Shown piece by piece: positions 35,642 through 44,025 of a stretch of DNA of 64,000 nucleotides (position 1 is its first letter; every line of letters begins with the position of its first letter). The notes under the pieces are model-generated. The model made no database searches and was not told where the DNA came from. It saw only the letters and a list, made by a program, of their open reading frames with translations. The stretch is taken from NCBI GenBank assembly GCA_963813705.1, contig CAWFAH010000008.1:1-64000 (forward strand), written 5' to 3'. Made by a program: the position numbers and the translations under genes. Source of the stretch: Chersky-267 sp963813705. Lineage in GTDB: Bacteria; Chloroflexota; Limnocylindria; Limnocylindrales; CSP1-4.

Positions 35642-35926
35642 ATGTCGCGATCGGTCAAGAAGGGACCGTTCGTCGAGGCGCGGCTCCTCGGCCGCGTCAC
35701 CGAGATGAACAAGCGCAACGAGAAGAAGGTCGTCAAGACCTGGTCCCGGGCGTCGGTGATCTTCCCCGAGTTCATCGGGCACACCGTCGCCGTCTACAAC
35801 GGCAAGAAGCACATCCCGGTCTATGTGACCGAGAACATGGTCGGCCACCGCCTCGGCGAGTTCTCCCCGACCCGCAACTATCGCGGGCACGGGAAGCACA
35901 CCGAGCGGTCGACCGCCCTGAAGTAG
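35642..35926 (+). CDS. rpsS: Small-subunit ribosomal protein S19
   Basis: S19 (94 residues) is in the 30S head near the A site. The protein starts MSRSVKKGPFVEARLL and contains TWSRASVIFPEFIGHTVAVYNGKKH and GHRLGEFSPTRNY. I choose ATG 35642 because GGAGAGGAGG lies just upstream and it gives the family length. Confidence 0.97.
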   Translation: MSRSVKKGPFVEARLLGRVTEMNKRNEKKVVKTWSRASVIFPEFIGHTVAVYNGKKHIPVYVTENMVGHRLGEFSPTRNYRGHGKHTERSTALK

Positions 35927-35939
35927 GAGCGAGCGGATC

Positions 35940-36278
35940 GTGCGCGTTTCCGCCACAGCGAAGTACCTCCGCGGCTCGACCCGCAAGGCCCGGCTCGTCA
36001 CCCAGGCGATCCGCGGCAAGCGAGTGGAGGATGCGGCCGCCCTGCTCCGGTTCATGCCCCAGCACGCGGCGCGCGACGTCGCGCTCGTCCTCAAGAGCGC
36101 GACCGCGAACGCGGAGAACAACCACAACCTGTCCGCCGAGGATCTCGTCGTCGTGGAAGCCCACGCCAACGAGGGCCCGACGATCAAGCGGTATCGGCCG
36201 CGGGCCCAGGGCCGTGCGTTCCCGATCCACAAGCCGATGACGCATATCACGATCGTCGTCGAGGACCGGGAGGCCTAG
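35940..36278 (+). CDS. rplV: Large-subunit ribosomal protein L22
   Basis: L22 (112 residues) lines the exit tunnel with L4. It has RGSTRKARLVTQAIRGK, LLKSATANAENN-like core (here VLKSATANAENNH) and the long hairpin with RYRPRAQGRAFPIHKPMTHI. The start is GTG. rpsC follows after 3 nt. Confidence 0.96.
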   Translation: MRVSATAKYLRGSTRKARLVTQAIRGKRVEDAAALLRFMPQHAARDVALVLKSATANAENNHNLSAEDLVVVEAHANEGPTIKRYRPRAQGRAFPIHKPMTHITIVVEDREA

Positions 36279-36281
36279 CAG

Positions 36282-36971
36282 ATGGGACACAAGGTCCACC
36301 CGTACGGCTTCCGGCTCGGGGTGTCGCGCACCTGGACCGCGAAGTGGTACGCCGACAAGGAGTACACCACCCTCCTCAAGGAGGACATCTCGATCCGCCA
36401 GCTCGTCGAGCGGCGGCTGGCCAACGCGAGCGTCAGCCAGGTCGAGATCGAGCGCGGGATCAACCACGTCACCGTGACGGTCCATACGGCCAAGCCGGGG
36501 ATCGTCATCGGCAAGGGCGGCCAGAACGTCGAGATCCTGCGCCAGCAGATCGGCGCGCTGACGAAGCGCAAGGTCAAGCTCGAGATCAAGGAGATCCGCC
36601 AGCCCGAGCTCGACGCCTATCTCGTGGCGATGAACATCGCCCAGCAGCTGTCGCGCCGGATCGCCTTCCGCAAGGCGATGAAGCAGGGCGTCCAGCGCAC
36701 GATGAAGGCCGGGGCGAAGGGCGTGAAGATCATGGTCTCGGGTCGTCTCGGCGGCTCGGAGATGGCCCGCCGCGAGTGGGACAAGGAAGGGCGGATCCCG
36801 CTCGGGACGCTGCGCGCCGACATCAGCTACGGCCAGGTCCACGCCCACACGACCTACGGCCGGATCGGCGTCAAGGTCTGGATCTACCGCGGTGACATCG
36901 TGCCCGAGCGGACCCCCGCCCGGGACGTCGTCGCCGCCCAGAGCGCCGCGGCCGCGGCCGGGACGGTCTAG
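36282..36971 (+). CDS. rpsC: Small-subunit ribosomal protein S3
   Basis: S3 (229 residues) guards the mRNA entry channel. It starts MGHKVHPYGFRLG, has the KH-domain motif IVIGKGGQNVEILRQQI, and the C-terminal GRLGGSEMARREWDKEGRIPLGTLRADI domain. It is followed after 2 nt by rplP. Confidence 0.97.
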   Translation: MGHKVHPYGFRLGVSRTWTAKWYADKEYTTLLKEDISIRQLVERRLANASVSQVEIERGINHVTVTVHTAKPGIVIGKGGQNVEILRQQIGALTKRKVKLEIKEIRQPELDAYLVAMNIAQQLSRRIAFRKAMKQGVQRTMKAGAKGVKIMVSGRLGGSEMARREWDKEGRIPLGTLRADISYGQVHAHTTYGRIGVKVWIYRGDIVPERTPARDVVAAQSAAAAAGTV

Positions 36972-36973
36972 CC

Positions 36974-37417
36974 ATGCTGATGCCCCGTCGGGTCAAGCAC
37001 CGCAAGGTCATGCGCGGACGGATGTCGGGCGTGGCCAAGGGCGGCCACACCGTGGCGTTCGGCGAGTACGGGCTGGCGACGATGGAGCCGGCCTGGATCA
37101 CGAGCCGCCAGATCGAGGCCGCTCGCCGGGCGATGACCCGGTCGGTCAAGCGTGGCGGCAAGATCTGGATCCGGATCTTCCCCGACAAGCCGGCCACGAA
37201 GAAGCCGGCCGAGACCCGGATGGGTTCCGGCAAGGGCGCGCCCGATCACTGGGTCGCGGTCGTCAAACCGGGCCGGATCCTGTTCGAGATGGCCGGCATC
37301 GGTCACGACGAGGCGGTCGAGGCGATGCGCCTGGCCAGCCACAAGCTGCCCGTGGCGACCCGCGTGGTCGTGCGCGAGACGACGGTCAAGGAGGCGGCCA
37401 GCGATGGACATCGATAA
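36974..37417 (+). CDS. rplP: Large-subunit ribosomal protein L16
   Basis: L16 (147 residues) stabilises A-site tRNA. MLMPRRVKHRKVMRGRM at the start, and RIFPDKPATKKPAETRMGSGKG and DEAVEAMRLASHKLP are family motifs. It overlaps rpmC by 14 nt, which suggests coupling. Confidence 0.97.
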   Translation: MLMPRRVKHRKVMRGRMSGVAKGGHTVAFGEYGLATMEPAWITSRQIEAARRAMTRSVKRGGKIWIRIFPDKPATKKPAETRMGSGKGAPDHWVAVVKPGRILFEMAGIGHDEAVEAMRLASHKLPVATRVVVRETTVKEAASDGHR

Positions 37418-37604
37418 GGTCCGCGCGATGACCGACCCCGAGCTCGAGGAAGCGCTCCGCCAGGCGAAGCAGGACCTGTGGGGCGCCCGGTTCGCCCTGT
37501 CGACCCGCCAGCTCAAGGACTACAGCACGATCCCCCAGACGCGACGGACGATGGCCCGGATCCTCACCGTCCAGCACGAGCGCAAGCTCGGACGGACGGC
37601 CTGA
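37404..37604 (+). CDS. rpmC: Large-subunit ribosomal protein L29
   Basis: L29 (66 residues) is a two-helix protein near the tunnel exit. MDIDKVRAMTDPELEEAL and LWGARFALSTRQLKDYSTI are typical. Its ATG lies inside the end of rplP. rpsQ follows. Confidence 0.95.
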   Translation: MDIDKVRAMTDPELEEALRQAKQDLWGARFALSTRQLKDYSTIPQTRRTMARILTVQHERKLGRTA

Positions 37605-37629
37605 CGTGACGGCCATGACAGGAGCAACG

Positions 37630-38046
37630 GTGAACGGGAAGCGGAAGACGAAGGTCGGCCGCGTCGTCAGCGACAAGATGGACAAGACGATCGTCGTGTC
37701 CGTCGAGCGCCTGGCGCGCCACCGGCTGTACAAGCGGGTCGTCCGCTTGACCACCAAGTTCAAGGCCCACGACGAGCAGAACGAGGCGCGCGTCGGGGAC
37801 ACCGTCCTGATCGAGGAATCGCGGCCGCTGTCGGCCACCAAGCGCTGGCGGCTGGTCGAGGTCCTGTCCCGGGCCGGCGATGCCACGCCGATCAGCGAGC
37901 TCGTCTCCGAGGAAGCCGAGACGTCGGAGGCGATCCACGGCGCTGCCCATCCCGGCCGCCACCGCGCCGACGAGGCTGACGAGGCCGCGTCCGACGAGGC
38001 GAGCGAGCCGAGCGAGCCGAGCGAGCCGGTGGAGGCCGGGGCGTGA
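37630..38046 (+). CDS. rpsQ: Small-subunit ribosomal protein S17 with acidic tail
   Basis: The OB-fold core is typical (KTKVGRVVSDKMDKTIVVSVE, then FKAHDEQNEARVGDTVLIEESRPLSATKRW). I choose GTG 37630 because AGGAG lies 5 nt upstream, giving 138 residues. An upstream frame-compatible GTG at 37606 has no better ribosome site. Most S17 proteins end near residue 85-90; here about 50 extra residues rich in Glu, Ala and Ser follow, ending in SEPSEPSEPVEAG. The tail probably hangs free from the ribosome. It overlaps rplN by 4 nt. Confidence 0.93.
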   Translation: MNGKRKTKVGRVVSDKMDKTIVVSVERLARHRLYKRVVRLTTKFKAHDEQNEARVGDTVLIEESRPLSATKRWRLVEVLSRAGDATPISELVSEEAETSEAIHGAAHPGRHRADEADEAASDEASEPSEPSEPVEAGA

Positions 38047-38411
38047 TCCAGGAATCCACCCGTCTGAAGGTCGCCGACAACACCGGCGCCCGGACGATCG
38101 AATGCATCCGGGTGATGGGCCGGTCGCAGAAGCGCACGGCCGGCGTCGGCGACGTCATCGTCGCCAGCGTCAAGCAGGCGATCCCGAATGCCGCGGTCAA
38201 GAAGGGCGACGTCGTCCGGGCCGTGATCGTCCGCACGGCCAAGGAGTACGGCCGGCCGGACGGGAGCTACATCCGCTTCGACGAGAATGCCGCCGTCCTG
38301 ATCAACAACCAGGGCAACCCGCGCGGGACGCGGATCTTCGGGCCGGTCGCCCGCGAGCTCCGCGATCGCAACTACATGAAGATCGTGTCGCTCGCCCCGG
38401 AGGTGCTCTGA
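38043..38411 (+). CDS. rplN: Large-subunit ribosomal protein L14
   Basis: L14 (122 residues) forms an intersubunit bridge. It starts MIQESTRLKVADNTGARTIE, has MGRSQKRTAGVGDVIVASVK, and ends with NYMKIVSLAPEVL. The GTG start overlaps rpsQ (GTGA). Confidence 0.97.
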   Translation: MIQESTRLKVADNTGARTIECIRVMGRSQKRTAGVGDVIVASVKQAIPNAAVKKGDVVRAVIVRTAKEYGRPDGSYIRFDENAAVLINNQGNPRGTRIFGPVARELRDRNYMKIVSLAPEVL

Positions 38412-38412
38412 C

Positions 38413-38862
38413 ATGGCGCAGGCCAGCCGCCGGGAGGCAACGAAGGTCCCGGAGATCCGCAAGGGCGACACGGTCGTCGTCCTGGCCGGCAAGGACGCCG
38501 GCAAGCGCGGCGTCGTCGATCGCGTCATCCGCGATCCGCAGGGCCTGAAGAAGACGAAGGCACAGGGTGGCGGCACCTGGCGCCACGTCAGCCCGCTGTC
38601 GTCGGTCGCCGTCGTGATCGAGGGCGTGAACATCGCCAAGCGGCACACCAAGCCGCGGGCGACCGGCTCGACTTCGGACCGGATGCCCAAGGTCCAGCAG
38701 GGCGGGATCCTGGAGATCGCCCAGCCGCTGGCGATCAGCAAGGTCATGCTCGTGTGCGGCAGCTGCGACCGGCCGACCCGGATCAAGCACGCCACGCTCG
38801 ACAACGGCAGCCGGGTCCGGGTGTGCTCGCACTGCGGCGAGCGGCTGGAGGTGAAGGCCTGA
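38413..38862 (+). CDS. rplX: Large-subunit ribosomal protein L24
   Basis: L24 (149 residues) starts 50S folding. A KOW motif is in KGDTVVVLAGKDAGKRGVVDRVI. The C-terminal CGSC...CSHCGE quartet forms a zinc knuckle, seen in many non-proteobacterial L24 proteins. It is longer than E. coli L24 (104) because of an insertion around TKAQGGGTWRHVSPLSS. Its stop codon overlaps the rplE start (TGATG). Confidence 0.95.
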   Translation: MAQASRREATKVPEIRKGDTVVVLAGKDAGKRGVVDRVIRDPQGLKKTKAQGGGTWRHVSPLSSVAVVIEGVNIAKRHTKPRATGSTSDRMPKVQQGGILEIAQPLAISKVMLVCGSCDRPTRIKHATLDNGSRVRVCSHCGERLEVKA

Positions 38863-39404
38863 TGCCGGATCGCCTCCGCGAGCGCTACGCGACCGAGGTC
38901 GTGCCCGCGCTCACCAAGCAGTTCGAGTACGGCAACCCGATGGAGGTGCCGCGGGTCGCCAAGATCGTCGTCAACATCGGGCTCGGCGAGGCGCTCACGA
39001 ACGCCAAGGCGATCGATGCCGCCGTCGGCGACCTGGCGATGATCACCGGCCAGAAGCCGATCGTGACCCGGGCCAAGCGGTCGATCGCCCAGTTCCATCT
39101 CCGGACGGGCAACCCGATCGGGGCCAAGGTGACCCTCCGCGGCGAGCGGATGTGGGATTTCCTCGATCGGCTCACGTCGCTCGCCCTGCCCCGCATCCGC
39201 GACTTCCGGGGCATCCCGTCGCGCTCGTTCGACGGGCGCGGCAACTACTCGCTCGGGCTGCGCGAGCAGCTCGCGTTCCCCGAGATCGACTACGACAAGG
39301 TGGACCGTCTCCGCGGGCTGGAGATCAGCATCGTGACGACGGCGAAGACCGACGAGGAATCGAAGCGTCTGCTCGAGCTCCTCGGCATGCCCTTCGCCGG
39401 CTAG
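38862..39404 (+). CDS. rplE: Large-subunit ribosomal protein L5
   Basis: L5 (180 residues) binds 5S rRNA and contacts P-site tRNA. VAKIVVNIGLGEALTNAKAI, ITGQKPIVTRAKRSIAQF and FRGIPSRSFDGRGNYSLGL are standard. The ATG overlaps the rplX stop by one base. Confidence 0.97.
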   Translation: MPDRLRERYATEVVPALTKQFEYGNPMEVPRVAKIVVNIGLGEALTNAKAIDAAVGDLAMITGQKPIVTRAKRSIAQFHLRTGNPIGAKVTLRGERMWDFLDRLTSLALPRIRDFRGIPSRSFDGRGNYSLGLREQLAFPEIDYDKVDRLRGLEISIVTTAKTDEESKRLLELLGMPFAG

Positions 39405-39421
39405 GCGCGGGGAGGAGTCAG

Positions 39422-39607
39422 ATGGCCAAGAAATCGATGATCGCCAAGGCGAAGCGAACGCCAAAGCACCCCGTCCAGGCGTACCACCGCTGCTTCGTCT
39501 GCGGCCGCCCGCGCGCCTACATGCGCCGGTTCGCCCTGTGCCGGATCTGCTTCCGGGAGCGCGCGCTCCTCGGCGAGCTGCCCGGCGTGACGAAGTCGAG
39601 CTGGTAG
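39422..39607 (+). CDS. rpsN: Small-subunit ribosomal protein S14, zinc type
   Basis: A 61-residue type Z S14, the short zinc-binding form common in Gram-positive and many deep-branching bacteria. Cys24, Cys27, Cys40 and Cys43 (CFVCGR...CRICFRE) bind zinc. It starts MAKKSMIAKAKRTPK with a GGAGG upstream. This form differs from the longer zinc-free S14 of E. coli. Confidence 0.97.
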   Translation: MAKKSMIAKAKRTPKHPVQAYHRCFVCGRPRAYMRRFALCRICFRERALLGELPGVTKSSW

Positions 39608-39614
39608 GACCGCG

Positions 39615-40013
39615 ATGAACATCTCCGACCCGATCGCCGACATGCTCACCCGGATCCGCAACGCGTCCCGGGCCCACCACGCCGAGGTCGTCGTGCCGGC
39701 CTCGCGGACGAAGCGCGAGATCGCCCGGATCCTCAAGGACGAGGGCTTCATCGCCGACGTCCGCGAAGACCGCGACGGGACCGTCCCGGTGCTCCATCTC
39801 CAGCTCAAGTACGTCGACGGCAAGGTGCCGGTCGTGTCCGGGCTGAAGCGGATCAGCAAGCCGGGGCTCCGGGTGTACGCCCGCAAGACGGACATCCCGC
39901 GCGTCCTGGGCGGCCTCGGCATCGTCATCGTCAGCACCAGCCAGGGGATCATGACCGGCGCGCAGGCCCGACGGGCCCAGCTCGGCGGCGAAGTCCTCGC
40001 CTACGTCTGGTAG
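39615..40013 (+). CDS. rpsH: Small-subunit ribosomal protein S8
   Basis: S8 (132 residues) binds the 16S central domain and in E. coli represses the spc operon. It starts with NISDPIADMLTRIRNASRA and has KRISKPGLRVYARK and GLGIVIVSTSQGIMTGAQARR. It begins 7 nt after rpsN. Confidence 0.97.
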   Translation: MNISDPIADMLTRIRNASRAHHAEVVVPASRTKREIARILKDEGFIADVREDRDGTVPVLHLQLKYVDGKVPVVSGLKRISKPGLRVYARKTDIPRVLGGLGIVIVSTSQGIMTGAQARRAQLGGEVLAYVW

Positions 40014-40024
40014 GGGAGGGAACG

Positions 40025-40576
40025 ATGTCGCGGATCGGACGACTCCCGATCACCGTCCCGGCCGGCGTCGAGGTCAACCTCGACGGCCGATCGATCACGG
40101 TCAAAGGCCCCAAGGGGACGCTGGCCCGCCAGCTGCACCCCGACATGCGCGTCGTCCAGGCGGACGGCAGCCTGCTCGTGGAGCGGCCGACGGACACCAA
40201 GATGCACCGCCAGCTCCACGGCCTGACCCGGACGCTCGTCTCGAACATGGTCGTCGGGGTCACCACCGGCTACCGCAAGGGCCTCGAGATCACCGGCGTC
40301 GGCTATCGCGCCGCGAAGGTCGGCGAGAAGCTCCAGCTCAACCTCGGCTACAGCCACCCGATCGAGATCGTCCCGCCGAGCGGGATCAGCTTCGAGGTCG
40401 AGACGCCCACCCGGCTCGCCGTCGTGGGCATCGACAAGGAGCTCGTCGGCCAGGTCGCCGCGAGGGTCCGCCTGACCCGCAAGCCCGAGCCGTACAAGGG
40501 CAAGGGCGTCCGCTACGCCGGCGAGGTCGTCCGCCGCAAGGCCGGCAAGGCCGGCAAGATCGGCGGCAAGAAGTGA
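40025..40576 (+). CDS. rplF: Large-subunit ribosomal protein L6
   Basis: L6 (183 residues) sits at the factor-binding site. MSRIGRLPITVPAGVEV and KPEPYKGKGVRYAGEVVRRKAGK are family signatures. An extra lysine/glycine tail ends in GGKK. Confidence 0.97.
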   Translation: MSRIGRLPITVPAGVEVNLDGRSITVKGPKGTLARQLHPDMRVVQADGSLLVERPTDTKMHRQLHGLTRTLVSNMVVGVTTGYRKGLEITGVGYRAAKVGEKLQLNLGYSHPIEIVPPSGISFEVETPTRLAVVGIDKELVGQVAARVRLTRKPEPYKGKGVRYAGEVVRRKAGKAGKIGGKK

Positions 40577-40595
40577 CGACGAAGGATCCCCGACC

Positions 40596-40958
40596 ATGAC
40601 CCAGATCGCCAGCCGCACGGCTGCGCGGCACAAGCGCCACGAGCGGATCCGGCTCCGCGTGGCCGGGACCGAGACCCGGCCGCGGCTGGCCGTCTTCCGC
40701 AGCCTCAGCCACATCTACGCCCAGGTCATCGACGACGCGTCCGGCCGGACGCTGGCCGCCGCCTCGACCGCCGAGAAGGAGTTCAAGGGCTCCAAGTCGA
40801 CGAAGTCGGAGGAGTCCGCAGCCGTCGGTCGCCTGATCGCCAAACGCGCCCGCTCAGCCGGCGTCGAGCACGTCGTCTTCGATCGGGCCGGGTTCCGGTA
40901 CCACGGACGGATCAAGTCGCTCGCCGACGCCGCCCGCGAGACCGGTCTCGACTTCTGA
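40596..40958 (+). CDS. rplR: Large-subunit ribosomal protein L18
   Basis: L18 (120 residues) binds 5S rRNA with L5. The basic N-terminus (HKRHERIRLRVAGTETRPRLAVFRS) and VVFDRAGFRYHGRIKSLADAARETGL near the end are typical. Spacing to rpsE is 19 nt. Confidence 0.96.
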   Translation: MTQIASRTAARHKRHERIRLRVAGTETRPRLAVFRSLSHIYAQVIDDASGRTLAAASTAEKEFKGSKSTKSEESAAVGRLIAKRARSAGVEHVVFDRAGFRYHGRIKSLADAARETGLDF

Positions 40959-40977
40959 TCTGAAGGGAGCAGCCGAG

Positions 40978-41511
40978 TTGGCCAGGATCGATCCGAACAA
41001 GCTGACGCTCGAAGAGCGCGTCGTCCAGATCAACCGCGTCGCCAAGGTCGTCAAGGGCGGCCGGCGGTTCAGCTTCAGCGCGGTCGTCGTCGTCGGCGAC
41101 GGCGCCGGCCATGTCGGCGTCGGGCTGGGCAAGGCGGGCGAGGTGCCGGAATCGATCCGGAAGGGCGTCGAGGACGCGAAGAAGAACCTCATCCGGGTGC
41201 CGACCGTCGGGACGACCATCCCGCACGAGGTGCGGGTCGAGTACGCCGCCGCGCGGGTGATGCTCAAGCCGGCCTCGCAGGGCACCGGGGTCATCGCCGG
41301 CGGGGCCGTCCGGGCGGTCGTCGAGGCGGCCGGCATCCGCGACATCCTGGCCAAGGTCCACGGCTCGACGAACCCGGTCAACGTGACCCGGGCGACGATC
41401 AACGCGCTCGCCTCCCTGAGCTCCGCGGAGGAGATCTCCGCCCGTCGTGGGGTCCCCGTGCGCGGGTTCATCGCCGGCCAGCCGGCCATGGAGGGCGCCG
41501 ATGGCCGGTAA
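40978..41511 (+). CDS. rpsE: Small-subunit ribosomal protein S5
   Basis: S5 (177 residues) has a dsRBD-like N-domain and affects decoding fidelity. LEERVVQINRVAKVVKGGRRFSF (read in two halves) and GHVGVGLGKAGEVPESIRKG are typical. The start is TTG with AAGGGAGC 8 nt upstream. It overlaps rpmD by 11 nt. Confidence 0.96.
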   Translation: MARIDPNKLTLEERVVQINRVAKVVKGGRRFSFSAVVVVGDGAGHVGVGLGKAGEVPESIRKGVEDAKKNLIRVPTVGTTIPHEVRVEYAAARVMLKPASQGTGVIAGGAVRAVVEAAGIRDILAKVHGSTNPVNVTRATINALASLSSAEEISARRGVPVRGFIAGQPAMEGADGR

Positions 41512-41713
41512 GCTGCGGGTGACCCAGGTCAAGAGCACGATCAGCCACATCGCGCGCAACCGGGCGACCGTCCGGGCGCTCGGCCTGCACCGGATCGGCG
41601 ACACGGTCGAGGTCCCCGACAACCCCGCCACGCGGGGGATGGTCCGCCAGGTCCGGTTCCTCGTGACCGTCGAGGAGATCCCCGGGACGGCCGCGCCCGA
41701 GGAGAAGTCATGA
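41501..41713 (+). CDS. rpmD: Large-subunit ribosomal protein L30
   Basis: L30 (70 residues) has the compact core LRVTQVKSTISHIARNRATVRALGL and a short acidic tail. Its ATG lies within the end of rpsE and its stop overlaps rplO, so three genes are coupled. Confidence 0.95.
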   Translation: MAGKLRVTQVKSTISHIARNRATVRALGLHRIGDTVEVPDNPATRGMVRQVRFLVTVEEIPGTAAPEEKS

Positions 41714-42666
41714 AGCTCCACGACCTCAAGCCGGCCGACGGCTCGCGGACCGCACGGACGCGCGTCGGTCGCGGGATCGCCGCCGGCAAGGGCAAGACCG
41801 CGGGGCGCGGCACGAAGGGCCAGAAGGCGCGCGCCGGCGGCTCGATCCCGCCCTGGTTCGAGGGCGGGCAGACCCCGCTCCATATGCGGATCCCGAAGCT
41901 GCGCGGGTTCAAGAACCGCCTGAAGATCGACTACGAGATCGTCAACGTCGGGCGGATCGGCGAGCTCGCCCTGCTCGGCGCGTTCGAGGCGGGCGAGGCC
42001 GGCCGGAAGGCGAAGGCCAAGCCGGCGCCGGCCACCGTCAACCAGGAGATCCTGCGTGCGGTCGGGCTCGTCCGAACGCTCGATCGGCCGATGAAGGTCC
42101 TCGGCCAGGGTGACCTCGAGGTTGCCCTGTTCGTGGTCGCCGACGCGTTCAGCAAGAGCGCGGTCGCCAAGATCGAAGCCGCCGGCGGCTCCGTCCAGGT
42201 CCTCGAGATCCCGACCCGGCCGCTGCCGGCGCTCGGTGTCGAAGCGGCGGCGGCCGGCCCGTCCGAGCCTCCGGCGGATGCCTCCGGCGACGGCGGGTCC
42301 GGCGAGACCGCTGAGCCAGCGCCCAGGGCGCCCCGCGCCCGCAAGACGGCGAAGGCCGAGCCGGCGGAGGCGCCGGCGGCAAAGGGCCCGGCCTCGGTCG
42401 AAGCTCCGGCCGAGTCCGCTGGCGACACCGCAACGGCCGAGGCCGAGGCCGACGGTCCGGCCGGCCCTGCGGCGGCCACCGCCCCCGCCGAGGCCGGCGC
42501 CGCCACCACCAGCGAGCCCCGGGCCACACCGAAGCCGGCTCGGGCGAAGGCGGCGCGCGCGTCCAAGGCCGCGAAGGGCGCCGCAGCCAGCGCGAGCGAC
42601 GAGCCGGCCGCCCAGCCGACCGAGGACACGACCAGCGACGACGGTCCGGCCGGCGAAGACGCCTGA
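41710..42666 (+). CDS. rplO: Large-subunit ribosomal protein L15 with long tail
   Basis: The L15 core (about residues 1-175) is standard: MKLHDLKPADGSRTARTRVG, KTAGRGTKGQKARAGG, FEGGQTPLHMRIPKLRGF, and the C-terminal VEALKRAGG-like fold (here KIEAAGGSVQVLEIPT). The total is 318 residues; usual L15 proteins have about 145-150. Residues 176-318 are a low-complexity tail rich in Ala, Pro, Glu and Lys (PARAKAARASKAAKG). It is predicted disordered. The tail is in frame and ends just before secY, so it is not a missed gene. Function unknown. Confidence 0.93.
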   Translation: MKLHDLKPADGSRTARTRVGRGIAAGKGKTAGRGTKGQKARAGGSIPPWFEGGQTPLHMRIPKLRGFKNRLKIDYEIVNVGRIGELALLGAFEAGEAGRKAKAKPAPATVNQEILRAVGLVRTLDRPMKVLGQGDLEVALFVVADAFSKSAVAKIEAAGGSVQVLEIPTRPLPALGVEAAAAGPSEPPADASGDGGSGETAEPAPRAPRARKTAKAEPAEAPAAKGPASVEAPAESAGDTATAEAEADGPAGPAAATAPAEAGAATTSEPRATPKPARAKAARASKAAKGAAASASDEPAAQPTEDTTSDDGPAGEDA

Positions 42667-42668
42667 CC

Positions 42669-43955
42669 GTGATCGAGAACCTGCTCAACGCCTTCCGAGC
42701 CCCGGATCTTCGCCGGCGTCTGCTGTTCGTCGCCGGGATCCTGATCGTCTTCCGGTTCCTGTCGCACGTGCCCGTGCCCGGGGCCGACCCGGCGGCGCTC
42801 CAGCAGTTCTTCGACAGCAACTCGCTGCTCGGGTTGCTCGACCTCTTCTCGGGCGGCGGGCTGTCGCGGTTCTCGATCGTCGGGCTCGGGGTGAACCCGT
42901 ACATCAACGCGTCGATCATCATGCAGCTGATGACGAGCGTCGTCCCGCAGCTCCAGGCGCTGAGCCGGGAGGGCGAGTACGGGCGCAACAAGATCAACCA
43001 GTACACCCGCTACCTGTCCGTGCCGCTGGCGCTCCTCCAGTCGTACGGCTTCCTGGCCCTGCTCCACAACACGACGCCGCCGGTCCTGACCGGCTCGTTC
43101 GGACTGGCGGACCTCGAGACGCTCACCCAGATCGTCGCCCTGACGACCGGGTCGGTCCTCCTGATGTGGCTCGGCGAGCTGATCACCGAGAAGGGCATCG
43201 GCAACGGCATCAGCTTCATCATCTTCGCCGGGATCGTCGGGCGTGCCCCGACGGCCCTCCTCGCGTTCGTGCGCTCGCCGGACGTCCTGGCGTTCGTCGC
43301 CTTCGCGATCGTCGCGATCGCGGCCGTCTTCGTGATCGTCTACATCCAGGAGGGCCAGCGGCGGATCCCGATCCAGTACGCCAGCCGCGTCCGGGGGCGG
43401 CGGATGTACCAGGGCGGCTCGACGTTCCTGCCCCTGCGAGTCAACCAGGCCGGGGTGATCCCGATCATCTTCGCCGTCAGCATCCTGCTGTTCCCGTCGC
43501 AGGTCGCCCAATACTTCACCACGTCCCAGATCAAGATCGTCGCCGATATCGCCAACGCGATCGTCAACCTGATGAACCCGCAGCGGCCGCTGTACGCGAT
43601 CATGTACTTCCTGCTGACCTTCGGGTTCACCTACTTCTACACGGCCTTCACGTTCAAGCCGGACGAGACCGCCGAGCAGCTGCGCAAGAACGGCGGGTTC
43701 ATCCCCGGCATCCGGCCCGGCCGGCCGACCCAGGACTACCTGACCCGGGTCGTCTACCGGATCACGATCGCCGGCGCGTTCTTCCTTGCGGTCGTCGCCG
43801 TGTCGCCGATCATCGTCGGGGCGATCTTCCCGAGCCTCGGCGGGCTGACCCTGGGCGGCACGAGCCTCCTGATCGTGGTCAGCGTCGTCGTCGAGACGAT
43901 GAAACAGATCGAGGCCCAGCTCATGATGCGCAACTACGAAGGATTCATCCGGTGA
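42669..43955 (+). CDS. secY: Preprotein translocase subunit SecY
   Basis: SecY (428 residues) is the protein-conducting channel with about ten membrane helices. LGVNPYINASIIMQLMTSVVPQL, GIGNGISFIIFAGIVGR, and the cytoplasmic loop with PGRPTQDYLTRVVYRIT are family marks. The start is GTG. It works with SecE (16504). adk follows after 70 nt. Confidence 0.97.
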   Translation: MIENLLNAFRAPDLRRRLLFVAGILIVFRFLSHVPVPGADPAALQQFFDSNSLLGLLDLFSGGGLSRFSIVGLGVNPYINASIIMQLMTSVVPQLQALSREGEYGRNKINQYTRYLSVPLALLQSYGFLALLHNTTPPVLTGSFGLADLETLTQIVALTTGSVLLMWLGELITEKGIGNGISFIIFAGIVGRAPTALLAFVRSPDVLAFVAFAIVAIAAVFVIVYIQEGQRRIPIQYASRVRGRRMYQGGSTFLPLRVNQAGVIPIIFAVSILLFPSQVAQYFTTSQIKIVADIANAIVNLMNPQRPLYAIMYFLLTFGFTYFYTAFTFKPDETAEQLRKNGGFIPGIRPGRPTQDYLTRVVYRITIAGAFFLAVVAVSPIIVGAIFPSLGGLTLGGTSLLIVVSVVVETMKQIEAQLMMRNYEGFIR

Positions 43956-44025
43956 CCGGGCGGGGTTCGCCCTCCGGCCGCCGGGGCGAGGCTCCCGCTG
44001 ACCGTCGGCGGGAGGACGTCTTCCG

